Shown: positions 33,055-45,335 of the stretch, piece by piece
How the letters are laid out: each line of letters opens with the position of its first letter
Position numbering within the stretch: position 1 is the stretch's first letter
From: Persicaria tinctoria
Lineage: Eukaryota; Streptophyta; Magnoliopsida; Caryophyllales; Polygonaceae
Length of the DNA stretch: 64,000 nt
Direction of reading: 5' to 3'
Assembly: GCA_037127255.1 (NCBI GenBank)
Contig: JBANSL010000018.1
Coordinates: 15,225,175 to 15,289,174, forward strand
The notes under the pieces: model-generated
Told to the model about the DNA's origin: nothing
What the model saw: only the letters and a program-made list of their open reading frames with translations
Databases searched by the model: none
Program-made: the position numbers and the translations under genes

Positions 33055-36000
33055 ATGGATTCAGCTCTTCTCGACGACATCATCAATCGCTTAGCGAGAA
33101 ATTACCGCCCAGGAAGGGATATTAAGCTGTCCGAGGCAGAGATCCGTCAACTCTGTGTCGTCTCCAGAGACATCTTCTTGAAGCAGCCGTGTCTTCTGGA
33201 ACTCGAATCCCCCGTTAAGATTGCTGGTACTTTTACTCCTTTTCATGATCTCCGTTTTTTCGCTTCTAAATTAACTGTTTGCCTTTTTCTTTCGCTTAAT
33301 TAGTTTAAAAGCTGTGCGAATTTTGGGGCTTGTAAGGCTGTGTTTGAAAGCAGGTTATAAGAGGTTATAAGAGTTTAATTTTTTTTCCCACCTGATTGCT
33401 AGTTGTTTGGAAGCGTATTCTCTTGTAGGTGCCGGAGTTGGAGTTGGAGGTTATTTCCACCAATTTATGAAGCTTGGGGGGGTCAGCTTCACCAGGTTAT
33501 TCAATCAGGTTTCACAAAATTGGTCATTTTTACCCCTTGAAGATCCTTCTTCGCTCGCCCTCCATCGCTGCCATTTTTGCCCGTCGTCTGTATGGGTTTG
33601 GATGAGGATGTAGCGGTGGGCGGAGACGAGGCGGCTGTCGACGAAGAAGAAGACGTCGTTGAAGGACTGCCCGTTGATGAGGAGGTTGAGGATGCAGCGG
33701 TGGGCGGCGACGAGGCGACCGTCGACGAAGAAGGAGACGTCGTTGAAGGACTGGCCGTTGATGACTGATGAGGAGGTTGAGAAAGTCCATCGATATGGAT
33801 TTGAGGGATTCGTCGGCGCTCATGGCCGGAATTTGACCGGATTGGATTTGCAGGTTAGGGTTTGAGGAGGTAGGAAGGAGGGAAGGAGGAAGACGCGATC
33901 TTCAATCAAGATCCTTAATTGCACACTTCAACAACTCCAAAGAGAGGGGACCCTCAAAATTTGGTCAATTTTGAGTCCATCCACCATCTGTAAAGAAGAA
34001 GCAGAAGAATGAGGAAGATGAACAGAGATTTGGGATAGCAACGGGGATGGGTGGGCAAGGGTAGTAAAGAAGGGTATTTTTTATTTTTTATCTACAATAC
34101 CCACCTACAAACCTTATACCAACCAAACACCAATCAGTTTTTTTATAAGGTTATTTTCAAAATAAAACCTCCAACCCCACACCTCCATAATACACAAAAT
34201 AAACTCTAACTCCTAAAAAATACACAACCCCTAAAAACCTCCAATTTGCCAAACACCCGCTAAGTTCTAATTCTAGAGCCAACCGATTCTTCCAAATTGA
34301 TGTTTCTTCTGTATCTGTCTGCCAATCAGTTGCCTTGAATTTGCTATAGTTGGATTTTTACCTTAAAAACAAAGGCCTATTTGGGACCCGATTTGAATGT
34401 TTTAGCGCTGTGACATCTAACTTTTCGCAGAAAAAACGAGAAAAAATATATTTTATTCTGTATTTTTTAATAATTTTAAGACTAAAACAGTACAAAAAAG
34501 AATAATTGACTTAGTTGGTGAGCCTTGATATCATGATTCAAACCCCCCAAAACAAATTTCTGTATCCGCCGCCACCGGCTATCAATATCATTGGTGCATT
34601 TTCTATATATAGTCTCTCTCTATAAGAAGGTACCAGATAATTTGCAGTGAAATGTTAACCCAAATTTGACACATGTTTACTTTAATAGGGTGTTGTTATA
34701 TACGTCGCAAATCTAAAGGTAAAAAATGTACGTCCTACGTGCAACCTTTCTGACTAATTAGCGTTTTAAAAAAATTAAGGACGTGCATGATTTGGTGTGT
34801 ATATAGCGAACACGCTTTAATATGGTGATCATATTTCAAACAATGAATAAAATGTTCTTCATTGTAATTGCAAGTTGCAATTGCAACATCCTCTATTGGG
34901 TTAGACTGAAGTTTGCTAACTGATCATCTTTGTCCAGTAGTGGTTGCTGATTGCTCAATGCTGATGGAGTGGGTTATATAAATTTGCTTTCTTTTTCTGT
35001 GCTGATTATAGAAGACTGTTTTTGTTATCAATAATAACCCCAATTAAAGGAAGAACTGTCTGTGTACTTCTCTTTCCCCAAAGAATAAAAAAGGCCCTGT
35101 ATCTCTACTGAATATCTTGTTATATGAATGGCGGGCAGGTGACATTCATGGTCAGTATTATGATCTCTTGAGACTTTTTGAATATGGCGGATTTCCTCCT
35201 ACGGTCAATTACTTATTCTTGGGGAATTATGTTGACTTTGGAAAACAAGGCTTGGAGACAATATGTCTTCTTCTGGCATACAAGATTAAGTATCCTGAAA
35301 ACTTTTTTCTCTTGAGGGGAAACCATGAATGTGCTTCCATTAATAGTATATATGGGTTCTACGACGAGTGCAAGAGAAGATTCAATGTTAGATTGTGGAA
35401 GACCATCACTGTTTGCTTCAACTGCCTACCTATTGCTGCTCTCATCGATGATAAGATCTTCTGTATCCATGGTGGTCTCTCACCTGACCTCTTCAATTTG
35501 GACCAGATAAGGAACATTCAGAGACCCACAGATGTACCGTATGTAGGGTTGCTTTGTGATCTTCTTTGGTCAGATCCAGACAATGTTCAAGGTTGGGGGG
35601 TGAATGATCGCGGTGTTTCTTACACTTTTGGTGCTGACAAGGTGACAGAGTTTCTTATGAAGCATAATCTAGATCTAATCTGTCGTGGTCATCAGGTTAC
35701 TCTCACCAATGTGTTTTGTGTCTTGTTCTTCTTAACACAACAAATATTTCAAAGAATTATAAAATATCTAGTTATCAGTTTTAATATCCCAAATGCTCCT
35801 TGTTGCAGGTTGTAGAGGACGGGTATGAGTTTTTTGCAGATCGACAACTTGTTACTATATTTTCAGCACCTAATTACAATGGGGAGTATGATAATGCCGG
35901 TGCTATCATGAGTGTGGATGAGACTTTAATGTGCTCTTTCCAGCTTCTAAAGCCTGCTGAAAGGACATCCCGGTCCTTATGTGGAAGCGGGCCTTCTATA

Positions 36001-37525
36001 ACTCAATCTGGAAGCTCCTCGGGAGTCAATCTCCTCCACCATACAACAACAGAGAAATTTCAAGATGTAGCACCTATGGCGAAGGTAGACTCAACCACTA
36101 TTCAATTAAAACACAATGATATTAAACGCACCATTTTCGTATGATTGAGCTTGATGGATCCTTTCCTATGAACTACAATCCTTTTCTGTGCAAAAATAGA
36201 CACTGCCATCATCTGCAGCCTTGAGGAGTTATTACCTTGTAGATAAGGACGAGTTAACTATTTTTGTTTGTTCCTCTACATTTGCTACAGAAGACATATT
36301 CTTCTAGTTTTAGTGTACATTGCACGTTGTATCTTTTTACTTTGTAGGCTGCTTTTATCGATTTTGACCCAATATATAGTGTACTTTTTTAGTCCATAAA
36401 CACTACTGGAGTGGTGAGTGCAGTAGATGTTAATATGTTCTTTCCTTGAATTAAAGTCTTTTGAAGGGATGAATATTTCCAAATTTGGGAGAAGCAAGGC
36501 GACGAGTCAGCCTGAGAGCTCTCAAGGAGTCAATCCGTCTAAAAGCAGCACCAGTACAGCCAAGAATAGGAGCAACTCCCCTGAGATCAAGGTATAATTT
36601 TTCTACAACAAAAAGTCTTATCTATGATGGGTATGTATTGTAATTTGACATGTGCTATTTCCATTTACAAAAGGTTGCTAGAACGAGTAAGCCCGAATCT
36701 GGAAGTAGTTCGAATTAATGCACACACCCTAAGCCTTAACTCTAACAATCCTCATCTCAGATAAGGAAATTGGCCATTAAAGTTGTCTGTGTTCTTACTG
36801 CAACGGGCTACTAAGCGCATTTTTCATTACTAATTTTCTTTTTCTAATGAGTTTAATATATCCTGCTTTTTCATTTGCTCATTTGGTATATCATCTTTGA
36901 ATGTCGTTGTTACTTACATTCCATGCTGCATTTTATTGAATTTAGTATTTATCTCATTTAATTTGATGTGTTGTTTTCAATTACTCCGTAGTTACTAAAG
37001 CCTACAGAAAGGAATACTGAGCAGAGTGATATTGGAAGCAGCTGTCCTACAAATACAATCAAGTCAGAGAACACAGCAGGACTCGATCCCTCTACAAGCA
37101 AACCAGCAAGCAAGTACAGAAGCGTATCCCCTGGGTTCATGGTAATTGTTTAAGAAAAGACTATTGAAATGCGTCTATATATGGCGAGTGTGGATTGAAA
37201 TTTTATCCGCTAGCTCTTTCTATTTACAAACAGCCTGCAGAAAGGATGAGCAACTCCAACACTGGACGAAGCACCAATGTTCCAGCTAATCGGCGGCCCT
37301 TTAAGATTGATCCAGCAACAAAGTATAGAAGCGAGTCCCCGGGGGTCAAGGTAATTTCTTTGGTCTCATCTCTTTCCTCTTAACTCGAATGGTGGTACTA
37401 TCAGCTTCCATCATATGGACCCACCAAGTGTTTGATTTCGTTTACCGTACTCATAGATATCAATATATGTTTGATGATCATGTGTGGCATTGTCTGTGCA
37501 GCGCTTTCTTGGTGCCAGGGTTTGA
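33055..37525 (+). CDS. PP1-like phosphatase paralogue B with modular C-terminal tail
   Basis: Exons by splice consensus: 33055-33226, 35139-35695, 35809-36084, 36457-36591, 37001-37141 (or from 36992), 37234-37350, 37502-37525; about 473 residues against ~320 for TOPPs. The core is intact: [75 protein letters not shown]1 D92 is Asn and R96 Phe (GNYVDFG); C273 is Asn; other metal and phosphate ligands remain, as does the CSF segment of the RVxF groove. The tail exons all start and end in phase 0. They are Ser/Pro-rich and two end YRSxSPG; the final exon codes RFLGARV. Intron 1 (1.9 kb) contains a PIF-like element. Predicted role (inference): a pseudophosphatase or partner-binding decoy of PP1. 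Confidence 0.75.
33336..34261. mobile_element. PIF/Harbinger-like element in intron 1 of gene B
   Basis: Flanked by TAA (33333-33335 and 34262-34264). The ends are GGCTGTGTTTG and, inverted, GCGGGTGTTTGG, similar to the MITE at 24097. It is 926 bp and carries a captured BTB gene fragment. Confidence 0.6.
33597..33823 (-). pseudogene. Captured BOP/NPR-type BTB fragment with internal tandem duplication
   Basis: The minus strand from ATG 33823 reads [19 protein letters not shown], then after a small frameshift [20 protein letters not shown] and RCIL. The last ~28 residues repeat at once ([20 protein letters not shown]), with an 84-base period. This is the N-terminus of BLADE-ON-PETIOLE-like BTB-ankyrin proteins. 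It is cut off after the duplicated unit and lies inside the PIF-like element. Confidence 0.72.
36674..36718 (+). other. Possible alternative terminal exon of gene B
   Basis: After an acceptor-like TTTACAAAAG, the phase-0 frame reads [14 protein letters not shown] and stops (TAA 36716-36718). Used after the 36457-36591 exon it would give a shorter tail without the RPFKIDPA cassette and RFLGARV end. Confidence 0.35.
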
Positions 37526-37635
37526 CCCTAACATGTTAATTTGAGGAACATAAAGAGGGAAGAGATTAGGCTGCAAGATTGGGGGTGATGAACGACGCGC
37601 GTGTTGGCCTGTGATCGTCATTCGCCGATCAAACC

Positions 37636-37641
37636 AATAAA
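37636..37641 (+). terminator. Poly(A) signal, gene B
   Basis: AATAAATGAATGC about 110 bases after the stop, in 3' flank nearly identical to that of gene C (50780-50935). Confidence 0.5.
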
Positions 37642-37862
37642 TGAATGCTATGGTGTTGCTTGACCTTATTCCTTGTTCATGTACACAATGGCGGAGCCGG
37701 ATTTGACCCAGGGTGCTAAAAAAATTTGTAATTTTTTTGTGTGTAGGTATTAAGAAGATTTTTTTTTAAATATATATATGGAAAAAACACTATGATTGTT
37801 ATTTATTTATGGTATTTTTTATTTAATAGTTGGGAGAACCAAAAAATATAGGGAAAAAAAAA
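37642..37862. other. Gene B 3' flank, no gene
   Basis: AT-rich DNA up to the MULE; its last nine bases are an A run forming the probable target duplication. Confidence 0.4.
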
Positions 37863-40800
37863 GGGTGATTTAGGTAAGTAGTCTATTCAAAAACTTCAAT
37901 TAACTAATTAGCTAATAAACATATTTAATTAGTTTAGCTAGTCCATTCCCCAAATGGGGTATTGAGGGGTCAATGGTCAACTGTTTGACCATCGGCCGGT
38001 CAAACGGTTGACCGTTGACTGGTCAACGTTGACCGTTGACCGGTCAATGTTGACCAACTCATGCGATTTTTTTTATTTTTTTTATTTTTTTTTTAGTGAT
38101 GACATTTTTGTAATGCCATTTTTTGCCCTTTTTTATTTCATTTTGTATTACATTTTATTTTCGCTTTGATGCCATTTTTTTAATAACATTTTTTTCAAAC
38201 CTTGATGACATTTTTTGTGTACTGTGATACCACGCCGACAATTTATTCCATTTTTTTTTACTGTTGAATACCGATGACAATTTTTTAAAGTCAATTTTTT
38301 ATTGTGATGCCACGTTAACCATTTATTCCATTTTGTATTACATTTTTTTTATTGTGATGTCACGTTGACCATGATGCCATTTTTTATTTACTATGGACTA
38401 CTGATGCCACTTTTTTCATGTCAATTTTTTTATGATATTTTTTTACCGTGATGCCATATTTTTTCAAAGTAGTGTTTTGATGACATTATTTTTCTTTAAT
38501 GTGATGCAACTTTTTCAAATTAGTGTTTTGATTACATCTTTTATTGATAAAAATGTCATCAATAAAAGATGTCAGATGACATCTTTTGTTGATGATATTT
38601 TTATCACATTTTTTAATACAATTGATGACATAGGTTCATAAAATGTGATTGTACATTTTATTGATTACATCTTTTATTAACGACTTTTATTCATTGATGA
38701 CAATTGTTATTAAATTTCATTAGTCGCAATTGTTTCTAGTGACATTTTTATATAATTGATGACATAGAAGCTTAAAACGTGGAATCAAAATATTGTCACC
38801 TTATTGCACATATAAAACCACAAGTTTTTTAAAGTATGACATTAATATTGGTTGCATACGTAAAAACACCTATTATAACATGTCATCACCTAAAAAAAAT
38901 GCATCAATGTAATTAATATAATATGGAATCAATGAAATCAATACAAGGTGACATCAATGTAACCATCCAAGAATTATATAAAAAATAATATCAAACGATC
39001 TCTTTTCATATGCCACATCCATATAAGGTGCAAATGGTGTAATTGAGAAACCTTCTTTGAAGTTCCAGGTTTGCAACATTAAACACAAAATATAAAAGCA
39101 AATCACTGATGTACCCAATAAGCTTAAGGTTTCGAACTTTTCAACATTCTTTGAAGCTACCAAAACTATGCTCACATCAATTGATCAAATGAATTATCAT
39201 GCATTCATGTTCCAAAGTACTTTATACAGCAAACCCAACTATATAAATGCTCCTTGATATCTACAATGATTTAAGCAGTCTTCCCCATATCTTTCAAAGA
39301 GATATGAGCCAGAGCAGGATTTACAAACAACAGAAAAAATCATAGCTGATGGCACCAGAGTGTTGCTACGCTGTCGGGCACGAGGATCACTTCCAGTATG
39401 AACACGTATACCTTCTGCAACTCTTGATCTTTCAGGTTCTTAAGCATCTGAATGCCCAGCGCGATGTGGTGCAACACTAGCAGATGCCATTTGGTGAACC
39501 TGATTCTCAGAAACCTAATGGTTATACATTCCACAAACAGATGCATAAAGTTGTCACAAAACCAAAGCATTACCTAATTAAATGTAACTAGTCACAGACC
39601 ATCATTTACAGCTTTGCATGGAAAGCCCAATCAAGTTGTTTTCTCACATTTAAAAGTGCTTCAAATGACATTACAAAACCACTCATTAATTCCTCCATTT
39701 TAAGGTGTTATAAAATGTGTGGAATTTTTCCTGAAAGTCTTAAAGTGGATTATAAATTAGAATTGATTAATTCCTCCATTTTGACTTTCATATGGAAGCA
39801 AGCAATAGACACATTACAAAGCCACTCATTATATGAGCATCAGGTGGCATTTTCATGGAAGCAAGCAATGGAAGTTAAAGCCCAATGCCAATACAGTTAA
39901 TGGTTAAATTGCTCTTGAATCGGTGATTAAGAGGACACCAAAAAGAAGCGAGAGGGGGGAAATCTCAAAAAGAGGACACCAATAGAAGTAGGGAAGGGAA
40001 GAAACCATGTTGATTTTCTTGCTCTTGATTCCAGAATTTCAGGGGCTGAAGTGTGCTCAGATGCCCATTCCTATTGAAATATTGAATCACCAAAATAAAG
40101 TTTGAATATTGAGCTCAATGCAATATTGACAAGCATTTGGAATCCTAATATTTTGTCATGCCAGAGTAATCATATAATAAAATAAATAAATACAGGAAAC
40201 GGTATCAGCAAGTTGCCTAGATCTGAAAGTAACCACCAATCGCAATTTTTCAGTTCGGCTGAGAATTGGAACATAATATAAGAATCAGGTGCCATCAATC
40301 GCAACTGATAAGAATCATATACAAATCAGGTGCAATCAAGAAGCTCCTATTCGGCTGAGAACATGAACATATGAGAATCATAAGGAAGATCATCAATTCA
40401 TAACCAGGTGCCATCTATTGCAACTAATAATTTATCATCAAGTGCAACTAAAAAGGCATAATCTGTCCAAGTAAATACATGGAACCAAAGATATAGAAAT
40501 GTCCAAGTAAATATTAGGAGCTTAAGCGGTACACAAAATAGTTCAGACGATCGAAATATCTAAAATCACCAAATTCTTCAATTTCATCAACATTTATTGG
40601 AAGATATCATCATCAATTAGAACCAAATTCTTCAATTTCATCAATATTTGCTACTTAAACCACCATTAAAGGATAGACAAATGAAATTGGGAGGGGAAAC
40701 TTACATGGATGAGGAAAGCAAAAATCTCCTTCTATCCCATCCCTTTACCGCTGGCGGTCCCAAATCAGAGGTGCTCGAACTCAGCAGGGCGAGTACAACC

Positions 40801-41436
40801 AGTTGCGTCGCTGGTACCTTATGCCGAGTACATCTCTTGTGAATCCCTCTTCATGAACTCCAATCTCACCTTCGCATCTGCAGATTGCAGTGATTGTCCA
40901 TCAACAAACACTAATCGAAAACCGAAATCACGAGGATTCTAGATCTAAAATTCGAAAACCTAATAAAGGAGAAACGCAACTTACCAATCGAAAGATCCAG
41001 ATCTTCCTCGTCCTCCTCCACGCGGTTGACGCCGTCTACAAGGACGGGGTTTGATTTCAGATCCACGACGCACCGGGAGGGGTTATGTCTGTCGCCGCAG
41101 TAGCGTAAGCGGAGGACGGCGCGGCGGGAGGTGAGCCGGGAGGCGACACCATCGAAGAAGAGGTTGCACTAGTGGTGAGTGTGGAGGAGGAAGGGGGAGA
41201 GGAGGGAGGAAAGAGATTGAGCTCCACTTCCATGGATGGGAGGAGGAGGGAGATATTTTGTACGAACAGTTGAAATTGAAATCCCCTCTGAAATCTCTCA
41301 TGAAGGACTGAAGGTAGGGCTACAGGGCTAAAAAAAGTAAAAAAATATTCCAAAAGGTTAGCACGTCTAAAAAAACATTTAAAGTAGTTAATCCCCTAAT
41401 TAAAAGCTTGTAAGTGTACAAAAGATCAAATTTTCT
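37863..41436. mobile_element. Non-autonomous MULE, copy 2, with captured gene pieces
   Basis: Left end GGGTGATTTAGG matches copy 1; right end inverted reads AGAAAATTTGATC. Both ends are followed by nine A (37854-37862 and 41437-41445), consistent with a 9-bp duplication, though weak because it is homopolymeric. It shares with copy 1 the GACCGGTCAACG palindromes (37975-38055), the GATGCCATTTTT array (38090-38560) and the 38755-38930 block. It also holds a TTM3-like exon (40985-41233) and an unrecognised spliced-looking piece at 39350-39550 on the minus strand (HQMASASVAPHRAGHSDA, then stop). No transposase. Confidence 0.62.
40985..41233 (-). pseudogene. Captured first exon of a CYTH/TTM3-like tunnel phosphatase gene
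   Basis: Starts MEVELNL at ATG 41233, then shifts frame and reads NLFFDGVASRLTSRRAVLRL, VVDLKSNPVLVDGVNRVEED and EEDLDLSIG, ending at a splice donor (G|GTAAGT, 40985). This matches the N-terminus of plant triphosphate tunnel metalloenzymes (MEVEVKL start, R-AVLRLR core, RVEEDEE). At least one stop and one frameshift are present, and the catalytic C-terminal half is absent. Confidence 0.72.
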
Positions 41437-42111
41437 AAAAAAAAATCAAGCAGAACTACTTTTAAAATAATATTGAAAGAAAACGTTAAATATATAATTT
41501 AAACATAATATTTTTAATTAAAATAATTGTGAAGAATATTGATATAATAAAATAAATATATATATAATTTAAACAACATTTTCAATCGAAATAATTGCGA
41601 CGAATAATGCATGATATAATAAAATAAAAAAATCAAGCAGGATCCAGCCTCCACTACAAGAAAAATCAGTTTGGGCGACAAAACATTTCGTCGCAGAAAG
41701 TGATTTTTTCGTCGCCCAAAGTTGTTTGTGACAAAATGAGTTTCGTCCCCTGTTTGTCGCCTCAGCCCCGTCGCACAAAGTTTGGGCGACGAAAAAATAT
41801 TTCGTCACCATAAGTAACTCTTTTGTGATGAAATTCAAATTTCGTTGCCCTTGAGTTATAGTGACAGATTTTTAACTTTGGTCGCCCAAAGTGCTAGTTT
41901 TGTTGCCCAAAGACCCTATTTTTTGTGACAAAATTTTTCTTTTGTCATCCATTGTACCCCTGTTTTTGTGAATATTTTTTTATTTTGTCACAAAAGATAA
42001 AAGTGATAAAATATAATATATCCCCCAAGAATTATGTTTTGACACCGCCAACCAAACAAACACACCCTTATGTCATTTCTAGCACCCTTGTCAACTAATG
42101 CTACTCATGGT

Positions 42112-42183
42112 GGGGCATTCCGAGAATCGAACTCGGACCTCTCGCTTTTAGGTGCGAGAATCATACCATTAGACCAAATGCCC
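42112..42183 (-). tRNA. tRNA-Pro-like gene with aberrant anticodon loop
   Basis: 72 bases. The acceptor stem GGGCATT/AATGCCC, D-arm (TGGTCTAATGGTATGA) and T-arm (CCGAG-TTCGATT-CTCGG) match plant tRNA-Pro. The anticodon stem CTCGC/GCGAG is intact, but its loop reads ACCTAAAA (8 bases) instead of a TTNGGGT-type loop. The opposite strand reads TTTTAGGT, as if the loop had flipped. The variable region is one base short. It is probably a tRNA pseudogene; it lies inside the CACTA element. Confidence 0.65.
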
Positions 42184-42389
42184 TAATACACAACCGAAAA
42201 AAGAAACTCAAAACCGACAGAAAGACGAAAATCTCAAACCAACACTGCAATCTCAACCGGCAAAGCAACAATTCAGAAGAAAGAGGGGAGACTAATTAAG
42301 AAATAAAACAGTTAACCATATAAAGATGAGAAGATTATGAATTTTAATATAAAAGATTAGACTAACCCACATAGAAACCAACTAAAGTA

Positions 42390-42980
42390 TGTTCACGTTT
42401 AGAAGTTAGCACCTTCTTTTCCTCAACAGCTGGTCCAGAAGATTTTGCAGCAGCAGGCTCTTCTGCTGGCAATCCCAGCTTCCATCTTCTTTCAGCCTGT
42501 GGAACATATTAAATGTTTTTATAGACAAGTGTTGGATTCATCAACTTCTTAGAATGATTCCTAGGGGCTCTCGATTTTTTGTCTACTCATCTAGAGTGGC
42601 TCCTCATTTCTTTCAAATTTACAGACTATTGTACATACATAGAAATACCCTAGTTCTCTATAAAACTTCTAACACCACAAATGACAAATCAATGAAATGG
42701 CCCTTTAGAAAAGCTGGGACTATTTATAGCCTTATAGCTAGCGAATTCAGAATTCTTATATCAGCTGATGTCAAGTATGCCACCACAAGTTCACTGTGCT
42801 CCTCATACTAATCAGTTTTAGAGGAAGGAGATAGAGTCAAAATGCAGTTCAGTAGTGAAGGCATTTATGAGGGGAAATTGACTCTAACCTTGTCTTCTGC
42901 CAATTTCAGACAAATTTTTTCTAAGGTTCTTTTTTCTTCCTCTTTCTCTGCCTTTCGTAATGCTATCAACCTGTCCAATA
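42390..42980 (-). pseudogene. Captured exons of a UBA/PUB-domain protein gene
   Basis: Two exon-like pieces with splice sites: 42890-42960 reads LIALRKAEKEEEKRTLEKIC and ends at a donor; 42395-42500 reads AERRWKLGLPAEEPAAAKSS, then GPAVEEKK. Together they resemble the charged linker of plant UBA and PUB domain proteins. Domains themselves are absent. Confidence 0.55.
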
Positions 42981-44169
42981 CAACATGTGAAATAAAGTAA
43001 GGAAGCAATCCAATTCCACTCTAAACCCAATAAAGAGATACAATCTCTGAGAGGAGCATAACACATCACCTCAATTTTCATCTTAAAAGATTTGGTTAAA
43101 GGTTTGAGCTTAATATGTTGCAAAACTGCACAATATTGCCAATTACGATAGCAATGGTTCCAAATTGCGAGGGGGGGAATTAATCAAATCTTTTAGTGCA
43201 ATCACATGCTTTACATATCCCATTTGGTCATGAAACCCTCAAACTATGTGAACAGCCACCACGATATAATTAGTGCTTAACATTAAATTAAGAACCCAAA
43301 ACATTGATTAATTGCTAAAGTGCTAAACCTCATGAAAAATTCTTCAAATCTTAGAATGAAGTAAACAGGACAAGATTAGACTAAAGAGAACCATAATGCA
43401 ACACACAAGCTGTAATAAAAACTCTTCTCAACCTTTGATGGATGAGACTTTCATAGTAACGTATACATACATGGTAAGGTAAGATAGGCTCCAGCCTTTG
43501 ATGTCATTCTTCCACAGTGGGAGCTTATAGCTCTCTAATAGATGCTTGAGTAACTCGGAATCTCCTATCAGGATATCGAGATGCAAGGGAATCAAGTTAA
43601 GAATTGGGTCGCCTGAGACAATATTAAAAAAAGTTATGCAAACTTTTAATTGTAGCAACAAGGTTCTTCGAGTCACTCAAGTGCTGAAAAAGCTTTAAAA
43701 GAGATCAGGTGGCATAAATACGACTCACCAAATGTTATGAGGCTACCTCTAATAAATCATCTCAGCTAATTTTATTTTTTTTTAAAAAAGAATGACAACA
43801 GATCCAATTAACCACTTGAATTATCAAATCATACAACTCGGGATAAAGGTATAGGAGTCGTGATAAGAATGCAAAGAACTGGTACAAATTAGCTAGCCGA
43901 TGCATACAGAACTAAGTACATCCATCTTTCTGAATGTGACTTAGTAGTACATCAATCTTGATGAGCTTAATTATTGAGAAAACCACAGCATGACTTAGTT
44001 ATTTGGCACAAGAAAATTTCTCAGCAAACTACTAAGTACTAAAACAGCAAGCTATCTATCAACTATTCAAGAAATTTATATTGACACCTAAACAGTGCAG
44101 TAAACAGACAGAAGGGTGAAAAAGATATCATGAAATGAAACACATTAATGGAAGAGAAGAACATGGCTA

Positions 44170-44610
44170 CCTTTGTATACAGCTCAACAAAAGTTCGAAA
44201 GGCAGGATCTTCTGCCAAAGCCCTGTCTGTGGGAAGTTACAACAGCCCCTCTGGTTCTCCTTCCAGAATCAACCTAGTTTTTCAAATAAATATGAAATGT
44301 AAATCATTGTTAACAATCTAAAGAAAGAAAAAAAGTTCTTGTCTCGACAATTGCATCCAAGTTGTAAGGTTCCGAAGATCAAATTTTCTTACTCGAAATC
44401 GTGTTGTCAAATTTTTTAGGCTCCTTGGTCCACGGACCTTCAAATATCCCGATCTCTCGGGATGGACCTTTCCCTATATCTAGGAAAAGGATAAACAAAT
44501 CTCAATCTACTTGTAATTGCATCAATGAAGTGCAAATAAAGTAATTTTGAAGAAGAATTACCGAGGTATGAGCTCCAGATAGTGCGACAATGTCCCAAGA
44601 GATCCACATA
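44170..44610 (-). pseudogene. Captured ascorbate peroxidase exons
   Basis: Minus-strand order: DIVALSGAHTS (44550-44600, followed by a GT donor), then FEGPWTKEPKKFDN (about 44400-44455), then DRALAEDPAFRTFVELYTK (about 44170-44240). These are consecutive haem-peroxidase segments of APX, including the proximal His motif ALSGAHT. Upstream and downstream exons are missing and the spacing has internal stops. Confidence 0.75.
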
Positions 44611-45016
44611 GTAATCCGATGATGTGATTCTGTGACCTTACTAGCATATGTAAATTGCTTCGAAAAGGAATAATATATGGATTTACACAATAGAAAATCT
44701 CTTAGCCACAGTAATTCCCATTCACAATAGAAAATCAATTTACACAATAGAAAACTTATTCAGAGTAAATCTAATTCATTTCCGTGAACTCAAAGAGTCA
44801 AACATGATTAAGAATCCACATAGTATTCCTTAGGTGAATGAGTGAAGAGTTGAACACTACATTTGTTGACTAAATTAAACCCCAAACACCTACTAAAGTA
44901 AAAAATCCTCCAAATCTATTAATGAAACAAACCTGATTCAAATTGATGTCGATGAAGCCTAGAAACTCTTAAATCGTTGTCGTGGAGGACCGGTAAAGGT
45001 AGTTTCGTATACTCAA

Positions 45017-45094
45017 ACACCTCATCGACACCGAAAATTCCATGTGAGGAAGAAAACACCTCATCGACACCGAAAATTCCATGTGAGGAAGATC
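45017..45094. repeat. Two tandem copies of a 39-bp unit
   Basis: ACACCTCATCGACACCGAAA starts at 45017 and 45056. It lies in the CACTA element near the V-ATPase fragment. Confidence 0.9.
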
Positions 45095-45213
45095 ACCAGA
45101 AGTGGAATCCGAGGATGAAGACAAACATCGCCAGAAATTCCTAAGGTAGTTGAATCCGAGGATGAAATCGTTGTAATGAAAGAGAATATGGAGAGAAAGA
45201 GAAGTGGTACTAC

Positions 45214-45335
45214 CAGGCGGCGCCAAGGACGGAGACACCGATGGAGAGTGCAATCCCGATGGCGGCGAATGTGTAAGGAGAGATCTGGACGAGCGCTCTT
45301 GATCATGAACTCGCTCCGCCAACCATCGTCCCTTC
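45214..45335 (-). pseudogene. Captured first exon of V-ATPase proteolipid (c-double-prime type)
   Basis: Reads ALVQISPYTFAAIGIALSIG, then VSVLGAAW, ending at a splice donor (TG|GTAGTA). This is the first membrane helix of VHA-c-double-prime. A Trp codon upstream is TGA, so the fragment could not be translated from the normal start. Confidence 0.78.

Noticed and set aside
33577..33768. Acidic 63-codon plus-strand repeat protein (GGDEA/VDEE)
   Set aside because: It is the antisense of a duplicated BTB fragment, whose minus-strand reading matches BOP/NPR proteins.
28084..37525. Calling genes A and B ordinary active TOPP phosphatases
   Set aside because: Two catalytic residues (D92, R96) are substituted in both; an active-enzyme label would be misleading.
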